DNA from: Holtermannia corniformis
Lineage: Eukaryota > Basidiomycota > Tremellomycetes > Holtermanniales
Length of the DNA: 64,000 nucleotides
Direction: 5' to 3'
Assembly (NCBI GenBank): GCA_001599935.1
Contig: BCIJ01000002.1
Coordinates: 890,783-954,782 of the forward strand
In this document: positions 32,029-41,674 of the stretch, piece after piece
Position numbering within the stretch: position 1 is the first letter of the stretch
Layout of the letters: each line of letters starts with the position of its first letter
Notes under the pieces: model-generated
What the model saw: only the letters and a program-made list of their open reading frames with translations
The model's database searches: none
What the model was told of the DNA's origin: nothing
Position numbers and translations under genes: made by a program

Positions 32029-32310
32029 ATGTCCCAGAACAATACCGAGAAGACCGAGACGCCGAGCAGCAAGCCGGGTCTCTTTGGCAGTGACACGTAC
32101 ACGGCGCGCGAAGAGTCGCCCGTGTTTGGCGACCCTGCCTCTGAGCCAGAGCAAACCGCGACGGCAAAGACAGAAGAGACCCTGACGGCACGTACTGTCC
32201 AGCTCAAACCGAGTTCATCGCCGGAGCCTGCTGTTCCAGAGGGCAAAGTCGTCGATTCGAATACGAGCCCGAGCATTGACAACTTGTTGGGCTACATGAG
32301 CCGCCAGTAA
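32029..32310 (+). CDS. Small acidic protein B with KPGLFGSDTY motif
   Basis: A 93-residue intronless ORF starting MSQNNTEKTETPSS. It has KPGLFGSDTYTAREESPVF, then EETLTARTV and SPEPAV, ending LLGYMSRQ. It matches the ORF at 31319 in motif order and spacing, with only one change in the 19-residue motif. A clean tataaag box at about 31994 lies some 35 bases before the ATG. Low hydrophobicity and high Ser/Glu/Pro content suggest an intrinsically disordered protein. Function unknown. Confidence 0.68.
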   Translation: MSQNNTEKTETPSSKPGLFGSDTYTAREESPVFGDPASEPEQTATAKTEETLTARTVQLKPSSSPEPAVPEGKVVDSNTSPSIDNLLGYMSRQ

Positions 32311-32367
32311 TAGGCGCTTGTCGAGTAGTCGCAGAAGTGACGAGTTCAAGTCGATAGGTGCATGCAG

Positions 32368-33276
32368 CTAGTGTGTACGTGACGTGCGAGGCGTCTCGCC
32401 ACCACACGAGAGGCAGTCTTTGTAGCAGCCCTGGCAGCTGGCACAGCTGACGCCGGGGCACCACTTGGGGAGGTGCGTCTCGGGCCAGTACTCCTTGACG
32501 GTAGCAAACAGTAGCAAGAGCCAGACGAGGTGGAGCACTGGGTGAGCCGCGTCCGTAAAGCGGAAACTCACCTGCAACGCCGGGTCCGAACTGGCCGAGA
32601 GCGAGCTGGGTTGCGCGACATGCTATCCCGAGGGTGAGAAGGGTGGCGACAAGCGCGAGCGTCTTGGCCATGTGCACCGCGCGCAGCTTGAGCCAGCCGA
32701 TCGTGCCGTCGTAGAGCTTCTTGAGGAGCGCAAAGGGGATGCACATCCACTCGCACTCGTGCTCGGGTTTGGGCGTTTTCTCATCAAGCTTTTCAACAGG
32801 CGGTGCGGTGAACCGACGGATCGTGGTGACGCCGACGAGGTAGAACGTGAGCCACATTGCGGCGACCAGCGCGGTGCTTGTAGCCGACTCGATCACGTCG
32901 ATCCCGGAGCTGGTTGCGGCGGTTCCATCTGCTGTCAGCTCGGTCTATGGGCGACACTCACTTGACGACAGCCAGGGATCACAAGCGCCAGTATCGGGAC
33001 ACGCGCCTGTTGTCAGCGCAGCCTGTGCAAGGTTGACCTACGAAGCAAGCCAATGCTGACGCCATTTGCTATGGCAACACTCGACGCAGACATTGCCGCA
33101 GGCGGCTGGTACGCCACTGCAAGCAAGAGAGAAAAGACGACAATCTGCACCACCAGAGTGAGCCACGCTGGCTTCCAGTGCTTGTACGGGTCATCCGGCT
33201 TGACTTCAGGCGGCTGGCTCTTCCGACTCGATCCCGAGACGCGATAGCGACTTTGGGCCGGATCCTGCCGTGCCAT
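32368..33276 (-). CDS. Multi-pass membrane protein with Cys-rich tail
   Basis: Four exons joined at standard introns give about 270 residues. The start is MARQDPAQSRYRVSGSSRK. Four hydrophobic segments follow: WLTLVVQIVVFSLLLAVAY, TALVAAMWLTFYLVGVTTI, TLALVATLLTLGIACRATQ and LHLVWLLLLFATV. A loop between the first two has two cysteines (ACPDTGACDPW). The C-terminal tail is Cys-dense (CPGVSCASCQGCYKDCLSC). This arrangement suggests a small integral membrane protein with a disulfide- or metal-binding tail. No family recognised. It is divergent from the membrane-protein gene at 33378, so the two may share a promoter. Confidence 0.66.
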
Positions 33277-33377
33277 GGTTGCAACTTGAGAGCGCGTACC
33301 AGCTACAAAACCACACCACGTCAAAGGAGCGTTTCGAGAGGTGAAAGGACAACGTCGCAGCACACTCAACCACCACC

Positions 33378-34499
33378 ATGGAGCCAGAGTAAGTGTGAGC
33401 GCGCCGACGTGGCTAACCCGCAGCCAGCTGGGAACACCGCAGCAAGTGCTTCTCCTCGTCGGAGTGATCGCAATAGGTGAGACTCTTCGCCTAGCATCGC
33501 TGACGACAGGGCTGAACCAGCTGCCTTTACCGCCCGAGCTGAAACGCACCCTGCTGATTGTCAACCGTGTTGCGTTACTCGGCGTTCTGTAAGTCGCTCT
33601 GCACGACCGAGCTGACGCCAGCCTCGCCGTGCTGTATTTCGTCATCTCCACCGCGTCCGCTCGGATGCAGACAGACTTTAACAAGCGCGAGAACCCACTG
33701 CCGGAGAAGCCAAAGGAACGCCCGGGGCGTGCAGACGAATGGGTGGGTGACGCCAGCGTGACGTAGCTGACGACAGGATAACCTCGCCGCCCACCCGTCC
33801 CGCTTCCTGACGGTCAAAGATGGCAAGCCGCGACTGTTTCCCTTCCCGCTCGGCAAAGCAGGCGGCGACACGTCCAACATGTGGTTCGAGAGCGGCAACG
33901 CGGCGCATGTGTACGTCGAGCCATCGAGATGAAGCTGACGACAGGGGCCACTTTAAATCCCGCGGGAACCCCCAGGCCAAGGCGGATCAGACCAAGCAAA
34001 AGCGCAAGATCGAGCTCGACCAGTGGAAGGAGCGGGTGAAAAAGACAAAGGAGATGAACAAGTACAAGGAAAAGTGAGTCTATCCCGTGGGATGAGCTGA
34101 CGACAGGTGGGCCAAGCGCCTGACTCACCTCAAAGTGCTGTGCGCGATCATCATTATCAGTATATGTACGTTGCTCCCGATGAACGCGGCTGATGGCAGT
34201 CAGCCAGCGGATCGCGGTGTTCTGCCTCGTCTTGCTGGTCTACAGCCTGCTCGCGAGCGAGCTGATCGTAGCACCGTATGAAGCGCCGGAGGAAGACAAG
34301 CCAGAGAAGGTCAAAAAGATCATCCCAGCGGTGAGTCACACCTGCTCGACCCAGCTGACGGCAGGGACAACCCGGGCTGGCAATGACGTACCTGTTCGAG
34401 CCCGACGGCGCTGGGAGCGTCGCGCCAATAGCCGAGATCCCCGTCAAAGCGCCTTCGAACCGGCTGATGACGAGCACGAACAATTATTACGCATCGTGA
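33378..34499 (+). CDS. Multi-pass membrane protein, function unknown
   Basis: About nine short exons with 33-36 base introns give about 280 residues. It starts MEPDQLGTPQQVLLLVGVIA. Hydrophobic segments are near the N-terminus (QVLLLVGVIAI; LIVNRVALLGVLLAVLYFVI) and after the middle (VLCAIIIISI; IAVFCLVLLVYSLLASELIV). Between them is a hydrophilic domain with KDGKPRLFPFPLGKAGGD and a highly charged stretch KTKEMNKYKEKWAKRLTHL. The C-terminus is hydrophilic, ending TSTNNYYAS. No known family; the layout is compatible with an ER or plasma-membrane protein. Its stop lies 1 base from the stop of the convergent asparagine-synthetase-domain gene. Confidence 0.66.
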
Positions 34500-34500
34500 T

Positions 34501-36549
34501 TCATGCCACTTTTTGCAAGCCTCCGCCGCGGCCTTTGCCATTGTCGCCGATCATGCGTGCGCTCCGGGTGCCAAATTGCATTGCGCGTTTCTTTCGACTC
34601 GCTGTGAGGTCGAGGCCAACGCTGCGGGCTGCTCGTCGCAGTAGGCGCTTTTCGCCTTCGCCTTCCGGCAGCCGTGGGTCGCACTTTGTGTCGACCGTGA
34701 GCGACGAGAGGTAGGCGATGAACGAGAGAGAGAGAAACGGGTAGCGTGCGTCTTTGGCATTGCTCGAGATGACGCGATCGTCTCGGGATAGGTTGCGCGA
34801 GGGGAGACGCGCAATCTCCATCTGCAACTCGTCGATCAGCTTGGCCCAGCCGCCATGGCGGTAGGCCATCCGATGGCGCGAGTAGCCGCCGAGCTGTCTG
34901 GGGGTGAGCTGCGTCGATTTGAGAGCACCTACTCGTCTGCGCCAAGACCCGAGAGGAGCACCTTGGCTTTGCTGTGATACGGCTGCAGCTCGTTTCGTAT
35001 TCTCACCGCGCCGCGGCCGCGAGAGGCAAAGTAGAGCGGCAGTGCGAGGGACTGGAATTAGCGCGGTCGGGCAAGGAGAACGCACCAGATCCATCTCTGC
35101 GCTGTCAGCTCGGCCACAAGAGAGCCACCCACCTGTATCGTTTGGATACATCAATCCCTTGACGCGCTCCCGTTCCGCCATGCATTCCTACCAGTCAGCG
35201 CGGTTGATCCAACTATACCCACCTCGAAAGTAACATCCACCTCGACGAGACGCCACTCGCGGCCTGGGCAGACTTTTCGCAGCTCGTCGACGGCTTCTCT
35301 AGCTCCCAATCGGTCCGGCACGTCGTACACGTTGGCCTGGTCTATTGGGGCTTCTGGCACCGTGCCGGCCTTGAGCAGCTTGGCCAACTGTCTGTCATTG
35401 TTTTGCTGGGCGTTGGCAGCTGCCTGGAGGAAGCGCGGGTTTTCAAATGCAACATTTAACAGGTCGATTGGCTCGGAGGGTGGGATGAAGCTACCGTCAG
35501 CTGCGTCGCTTTGACGTGACCCACCGATGAGCGAGATACGCCATCATGGTCGAGTCGATCCCGCCGCTAAAGAGAACGCCGAGGCGTGCGCTGACATCAG
35601 CTCGGCTATGCGATGATAGACTCACCCCGACTCGACCGGAGGAATGTTGTCCACCCGCAAGCGAACACTTTCTGCTAGTGCTTCGAGCAGTTCCGCCACC
35701 ACCGCGGCGTCTTCTGGCGCGTCGGATTCAGGAATGGAAGTGTTGATCGGGGTGACACGCGTCTAATGTCAGCTACATTCGATAGGATCAACTCACAAAA
35801 GGCGTGACAGCGTCGTCCACGACCGGCCGCATTGCTGCAGACAAGTCGAGTACCTAATTGTCAGCCTGGTATCTGCAACGAAAACCCACCCCATCGACCG
35901 ATCGGACAGCATCCAATCGGATCTCCCAGTTTCCCTCGACGAGGGCCATGTCGACCCCTGCGTCTTGGCACGCCAACGGCCTCTCTGAAGCAAACACTAA
36001 CGATTGCAGCGACTCTGACGGCTGATGTACCAGAAGCGAGCGGCGATGGAGGGGATCCAGATGCACATGCAGTGTACGGGAAGCGTACTGCTCGTCAGCC
36101 CGTCCACGACTCAAGAACCCACCTCGTAGTAGAACATGGCATATCTGCAGCTCAGCACGGACCTCTAGAACCCACCAACTCACTCACGGCCCCTCGATCT
36201 CACGCAGCACTTCTGACACGCTCCTCCCAGACTCGAACTGTTCTTCAACCCACGCGGTGTCGTTGCCGTCGCCTGACATCCCTTCAAACACCTGGCCGTT
36301 CCACGCGAGCACGCCGCGTTTCCCGACAATCGGCTGCGGCGTCAGAGGCCCTCGGAGACCCAGGACCGCCGCGGAGATTGTCAGCTCGAGCACACCATCG
36401 TCCACAGGTATCTCTTCGATGTGCGTGTGCTGAACGTCGGGTCCTCGGCCGCGTAGACTTGTGAGAAACGCCGGGAGCAGCTCGTCGTGCGTCGTCGGCT
36501 CTTCCGACTCGGCTGGGAGATACCGCAGCGCAAACAGGAGCCCGCACAT
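34501..36549 (-). CDS. Asparagine synthetase domain protein (ASNSD1-like)
   Basis: About ten exons give roughly 550 residues. The N-terminus MCGLLFALRYLP has Cys2, the nucleophile of class II glutamine amidotransferases, followed by RGRGPDVQHTHIEE and GVLAWNGQVFEG, typical of that domain. The middle has the ATP-pyrophosphatase loop SGGIDSTMMAYLAH. The C-terminal half has VLLSGLGADE and GGYSRHR, then RNLSRDDRVISSNAKDARY and YPFLSLSFIAYLSSL. This order matches the ASNSD1 family (yeast YML096W type), related to asparagine synthetase but not shown to make asparagine in general. The role is therefore inferred. It is convergent with the membrane-protein gene and divergent from the gene at 36875. 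Confidence 0.85.
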
Positions 36550-36874
36550 TGCAGTTTGTCAGAGATGTTGATGTGGAGGATCAGCACAGATCAAAAGTTA
36601 GCGATCGTTTGCTAGCGGTTGCTAGGAGCTCTAGCAACTCTTCGACTTTCCCAGCTGTTCGAGTTGGGGTGACCGACGGAGCGGTGTCCGATCGACTGTG
36701 CTATGTAGAAGCCTCCTAGCCACTGCACTGTCATGCCCAGACTGACATGCTCTCTCCGAGCTCAGACTAACCGCTGACATGCTCCGGACCGAGCTCACCA
36801 AAGGCTGTACTGATCGCCGCTTCCTTTGTCCGAGCTAACCCATGCCAGCACGCCCGCATCTTACTGACCTCACA

Positions 36875-37422
36875 ATGACCAAGAAGACGCGCAGCGACCG
36901 GAGCACAACCTCGGCAGTGCCCGACGACACCGAGTGCCAAGAACCCTCTGCGCTTGGCCGGATCCTGCGAGATAGTGAGTCGTCTTGCCTGACCGAGCTG
37001 ACTCTAGGCGTCCCCTGTGCCGCCTACCGCTTCTGTAAGTCGATATCGTGATACACAGCTGATGAGTGCGCTACGATACCCCTGCACCCCCTGCGGTCCC
37101 GCCTCCACTGATCTACCGCGGGATCAAAGCCTACCTCTACGTGTTGTGTGCGCTTCTCCTCGTCGCCCGCATCCTGGCCGATCCATTCCCGCCATACCTC
37201 GACACCGTCTTCACCCTTCTCATCACCATCCCCGATGCGATCGACATCACCTTTGCCCACGCGTACTGGCGCAAAGACGACCTATATTGGCCAGTGGTCC
37301 GCCGCGTGCTCTGGGACGCAGGGATCGGCGGCTTTGTCGGCGGCTACTTTGGGACGTCGATAGCAGCCATCTTGATGACGGCCGGGTGGCTTCTCCCGCT
37401 CAACGGCGGGGGATACGAGTGA
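36875..37422 (+). CDS. Small multi-pass membrane protein, function unknown
   Basis: Three exons in consistent frame start MTKKTRSDRSTTSAVPDD (or 11 residues earlier at 36842). A short exon reads SVPCAAYRF. The rest has three hydrophobic segments: AYLYVLCALLLVARIL, VFTLLITIPDAIDITFAHAY and GTSIAAILMTAGWLLPL. It ends NGGGYE. Intron 2 ends in gctgatgag, a less usual acceptor. The bases before 36842 (ctaacccatgccag) look like an intron end, so a 5' UTR intron is likely. No family recognised. Confidence 0.55.
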
Positions 37423-37486
37423 TGCGCCGTCTCTTGCGCAATCAGCCCAGACAATGCCATGCATGCACCAAAACCCAGAACCCAAT

Positions 37487-40400
37487 CTATGTGTACTTCT
37501 TGTAGCTAAACGCCTCGCGGTCGTCTGCCTGCAGCCGCGCGTACCTAATCGTCAGCTCAGTCTTCCAGTCGACGACCTACTCTAGCAGCAGCCTCAGCAT
37601 GTAGGCCTGCATGTCCTCCCACCGCCAGTGCTCTTCTGCAAACTGCCGCCCCTGTTCCGCAATCTGCTCGGCGAGCTCGTCGTTGCCGCGTGTCCGGCCA
37701 TCCGGCGAGCCGACAAAGAAGGCCATGATCGGGTAGATGTCGGAATAGTCGAGTTGAGTAGGCTTCCGTCAGCCACGTCGAGCGAGAGCGACTCACAATG
37801 TAGTGGACCCACGGCGTCATCCAATCGGAATGCCACTCGGGATAGATGGTCGTCTTGAGCACGACACTGCCCGACGTCATGAGCCGGTGCAGGCGAGACG
37901 ACCACCCGTTGCCGTCAATGTCGAAAACGTCTGCCGTCAGCTAGGCCACTCGAGCTCGACTCACATTTGTAATTCTTTGCCACCTCGGGCTGCACCCGAT
38001 CCTTGACTTTGAGCTCGGCCGCCATGGCGTCGCAAGTGCCATCCTCTTGCTTGCACTGGTGGATCTTGCCGGCCAGTCCAACGTCGAGATACTGCTCGTT
38101 CAACCGCTTGTGCGACCAGCTCTCTGGCGCCCACTCTTTGCCGCGCTTGACCCAGACTTTTGACTCGCCGTCCTCGCGCTGAGCCAAGAGATGCAGCCTC
38201 GGGCGGTGACTGCGGTGCCAGTCGTAATCCTTGTGGATGCTGTAGCTGTCGCCGGTCGAGCTCCCACGCCAGAACAACTTGTTGATCGTCTTTTCCTCCC
38301 ACGGCGTGTACTTTTTCCTTGCCGAGGGGCTTGTCGAGTTTTCATACGCTTCAAGCGGGGTAGTGAGGAATTCCGGGTTGCGGACGTTTTTCGACAGCTG
38401 AAAGATTGGCCGCAGCACCGTGTCGCGCGTTTGGTGCCATCCAAAGCCGCCGTGGATCCAGATGAGAGACGGGTTGTGGCAAAAGTCGTACAACGGGCGG
38501 TGGTTGTGGATGAACGTAGGGGCTGGCATCAGCGCGGTCGCTCGAGGTCGACTTACGGTGCGGGTCGAGGGCCGACTCGGCTTGGGCGCGGAGGATGTCG
38601 CTATCACCACCGGCTTCGAGTGCGAGCCGGTACGCCAAGCTGTCTTTCGGGCACGCCGACTGTCGTCAGCTCGATCACACGAGTGAACCCACCTCGACCG
38701 TCTTGATCACATCACGCTGCTTGTTCTCCAACGGCTTGAGCTCGGTGTCAACGTCGAGGTAGCGTCCCTCCTTTACAGCCTCGAGGGCGAGCTGGCGCTG
38801 GTCGTCGCCGAGGATCCAGCTACCGAGGTCGTGATCGCTAACGTGGATCGTCACGTCGGAGGGGAGGTACGGGCCGAGGGACGCCAAGAGGTTGAACAAG
38901 AGCTTGCCACGGGCCGATTGCGCCCGGTTCCCACTTAGGGTCGGCTCGCCATCCGGGGAAATGTGAATCTCACTGTCGTCAGCTATGTCAGGACTCGTGG
39001 ACTCACTATTTGTGGTCCGTCTTGTACAGCTCGTCTGCTCGCTTGCGAAAGTCGGCCGGCGACAACGCCAGGAAAGGCTCGACGTCGGCGTTGATTTGGT
39101 CATACTGCTGTTAGCTCGATCTATCAGAGAGCAACCCACATCATCGACAATCTTGACACCGTGCTTCTTGGCAAACTGCCACCACGTTTCAAAGCCCTTT
39201 GGCGGGTTGCGCCCGTAGCGTCGCTTGTACTCGGTGACCGCGCGGGGGAGAGTTCGGGATTGCCTGGGGTGGTCAGTATGGGAAGACGGCGGGCGCGCTT
39301 CGGGAAAGACGGTTACGCTGTTGACAGCCAGTCAGGCGATACAAAACACACTCAAGCCGACAAACGTCTGAATCGCCGACATCAATACTCCCCTCCCTGG
39401 TCCCTAAGCCCCCAGCTCTTCAACCCCTGACCGTCAATGAAGCGCAGAGATACCACTGGCGTTCACGATGGTCGAGGCGTACTAGACATCAGGGACCGCG
39501 CGGGGAAAGGAGTTTGCAATGACGCGTGATAGACTGTCGCAACCGCCTTGATCTGACAATGTTGCAGACTAGCCGGCGAAACAAGCGCAGCCCAATCATG
39601 CTCTACCCGGACCACGCCCGCTGCATGATCCATCCGTCTGAACGCCCAGGACATTGTCGCGACCCGCGCCGTCGAAAGGCCCCGAAGCCAGCGACGGAAT
39701 GCGCACTTTTGGACAATCAGTCTGCACGAAGATCTCTCTGAACCTTCTCCAGGTCCAGAGATCTCATCTGCCGCTCAGACATGCTGCCTTGGTCGCGCAG
39801 TAGCCGCTAGGCCCAGTCGAAGCGCAAAGTGCGCGGTTGAGTCTCCGCAAGATCTGGCTGTAGATGGTCTCGACATCTAAGACACGTCTCCCAGAGACTC
39901 ATCCAAGCTGGTGAGCGTGCTAGACTCATCTACAGCTCCCTCACGCGCGGCTTAACCTAGCCAACGGCACGAGGGAGGGAATATAGATGCGCGAGGATTT
40001 CAGCAGTCAATCTGCAGTAGAGCCCGACGGCAAAGCTGACACCCCGGCCGAGACCACCTGAAGGGCGGCAGCACGCGCGCGTGGACCGCACGATGCACGC
40101 TCAAAATTCGCAGGTGCTCTGAAAGCGAAGGTCGGCAGCTGATGACGTCCAGGCCCAAACTGCAGACGTAGATCGGTTCGACCTGATCGGCTACATCGGT
40201 CTCGTACTGCGCAGAATTCTACCAGCTAGACAATATCTAGCATCGATGTCGGAGCGTCTCGCGAACTGCAAGCAATTGAGCGCGCCCACGACGAGGTCAT
40301 TGCGAGCTCAAGAGACGCCGAGGACAATCAGATGACGAGTCTAGTGCTAGCATTCTCAGGTCGGGTCGGCTGCTTTGATGCGGCGCCAAGCGCCCGAGGC

Positions 40401-41122
40401 AACGGACACTCGACACAGTAACAGCCGAACCTCTTGAGTATATGTAGCGCTCCCAGGGGCCGCTGTACTGGGACGGCAAGCTGCCCTTCTCAGCAGTGAG
40501 CTGGTAATCAGACTATATCGGATCCGAACTTGTCTCTACGGCTGACGGGTTCGTGCCACCGCTTCTAGTTCTCCCCATGAACAACGGCAGACGCTGTAGC
40601 GTCCCGAGGGGCCTTTTAGAAGCCGAACACGAACCTTACAGCCGCGGCAGGGTTCTGACTGTCATGCTGTGACACTGAAACAGCTTCACACCGGGTCGCA
40701 ACAGACGACGGCTTGGCGCGAGCTCACGCCGTACACCTTTCACCCAACCGACCCACAGCCACTCACCTCGCCAACAGGGCCTCCCATCTCTCCTTGCCCC
40801 TCTCCATCAACAGCTCGATAGGATGCCTCTCGCGCTGCTTCCCCGCCAGCCCCTCGAGGCCATACACCAAACCATCCTCATCAAACCGCAACCCACCCTC
40901 CTCGCTCTCCCTCTCGCTGCCACCAAACAACCCGCCAAACCACCCCTCACGATGCACCGGCTGGTAGCCACCGTGATTCCCCGTCAAGTCCGGCGCGAGG
41001 ACCTTGGGCGGCGGGTGATCATGCTCGTGCGAGATGTAGATCAGGGTGGTCGCGAGCAGGAGCAGGATCAGCAGGAAGAACGTCGGGCGCGAGAGCCGGA
41101 TCCGAACGCGTGGGAGCGGCAT
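37487..41122 (-). CDS. CAP10-family (GT90) glycosyltransferase
   Basis: The N-terminal exon (40767-41122) has a basic start and signal anchor (RPTFFLLILLLLATTLIYI), then a Gly/Glu-rich stem and HPIELLMERGKERWEALLA. A 1503-base intron joins it in frame to RQSRTLPRAVTEYKRRYGR and PPKGFETWWQFAKKHGVKI. Further exons read NADVEPFLALSPADFRKRA, LIWIHGGFGWHQTRDTVLR, KLFWRGSSTGDSYS (the hallmark of CAP10 enzymes), DIDGNGWSSRLHRLMTSGSV and LKTTIYPEWHSDWMTPWVHY. It ends REAFSYKKYT after about 640 residues. Family members are type II Golgi proteins; the Cryptococcus relative CAP10 is needed for capsule, and other members transfer xylose or glucose. The substrate here is unknown. Confidence 0.85.
39264..40766 (-). 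other. Giant first intron (1503 bases) of the CAP10 gene
   Basis: The donor gtgagtggc follows GCG-AG at 40767, and the acceptor ctgaccaccccag precedes G-CAA at 39263. The joined reading WEALLARQSRTLPRAVTEYK matches the CAP10 N-terminal pattern. No ORF or repeat was recognised inside. Confidence 0.7.
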
Positions 41123-41674
41123 GGTGGCTGTGCGCGTTTGTCACGGCGGCGCCGCTGTAGCTGGCACGAGCAAGTCAGTAGTTTTGGACGAGGATTGTCT
41201 GCAAACCGACACCAACACCGGGAAACGAGGCGCGCCGCGCGGGGGTTTGATAGCGACACGTGGGAATGGCTGGCCCGTGCCACGTGGCGGGTATCAGCGA
41301 CACGTAGTAAAACAATCACTAATTCAAGTCGCTGCTTCGGATCCCCGACACTTTTTGGTTTTTCGTCACTCTCGAGCATCCCTAGCCGCGGGATGGGCAG
41401 CTGGAGCGCTCACGACCTCGCAGAGTGCGCTCTGCCCCTCCAGCTGACTCCGGCTGATGCCCACCCCGCCGAGTACCCAGCGGCGTTTATCCCGCTTTAA
41501 AGCCCCGAATCGCCACTGACGCGTCACGCTCGCGTGGGAATCCGCAGCAGGGCAGAAAGGGGCAAAGTGTAACAAACATCTCGAGAAATCGGCCAAGACG
41601 AATAGTGACGCGGCGCGGGCGAGACGACAGCAGTATACTCTCACTGGTGGCCTCAACCACAAGGTCCCTCGACG
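41123..41674. promoter_or_regulatory. Shared upstream region of CAP10-like and SPO14-like genes
   Basis: About 550 bases between divergent start codons. No gene is supported inside. No specific regulatory sequence recognised. Confidence 0.4.

Noticed and set aside
34193..34714. Continuous plus-strand frame read through the last intron of the 33378 gene
   Set aside because: A standard gtgag...ctgacggcag intron at about 34332-34364 gives a protein ending TNNYYAS at 34499. The longer frame overlaps the opposite gene.
39382..39430. An alternative short N-terminus for the CAP10 gene (MSAIQTFVGLSVFCIA)
   Set aside because: It needs a 25-base intron and then hits a stop. The exon at 40767-41122 joins perfectly instead.
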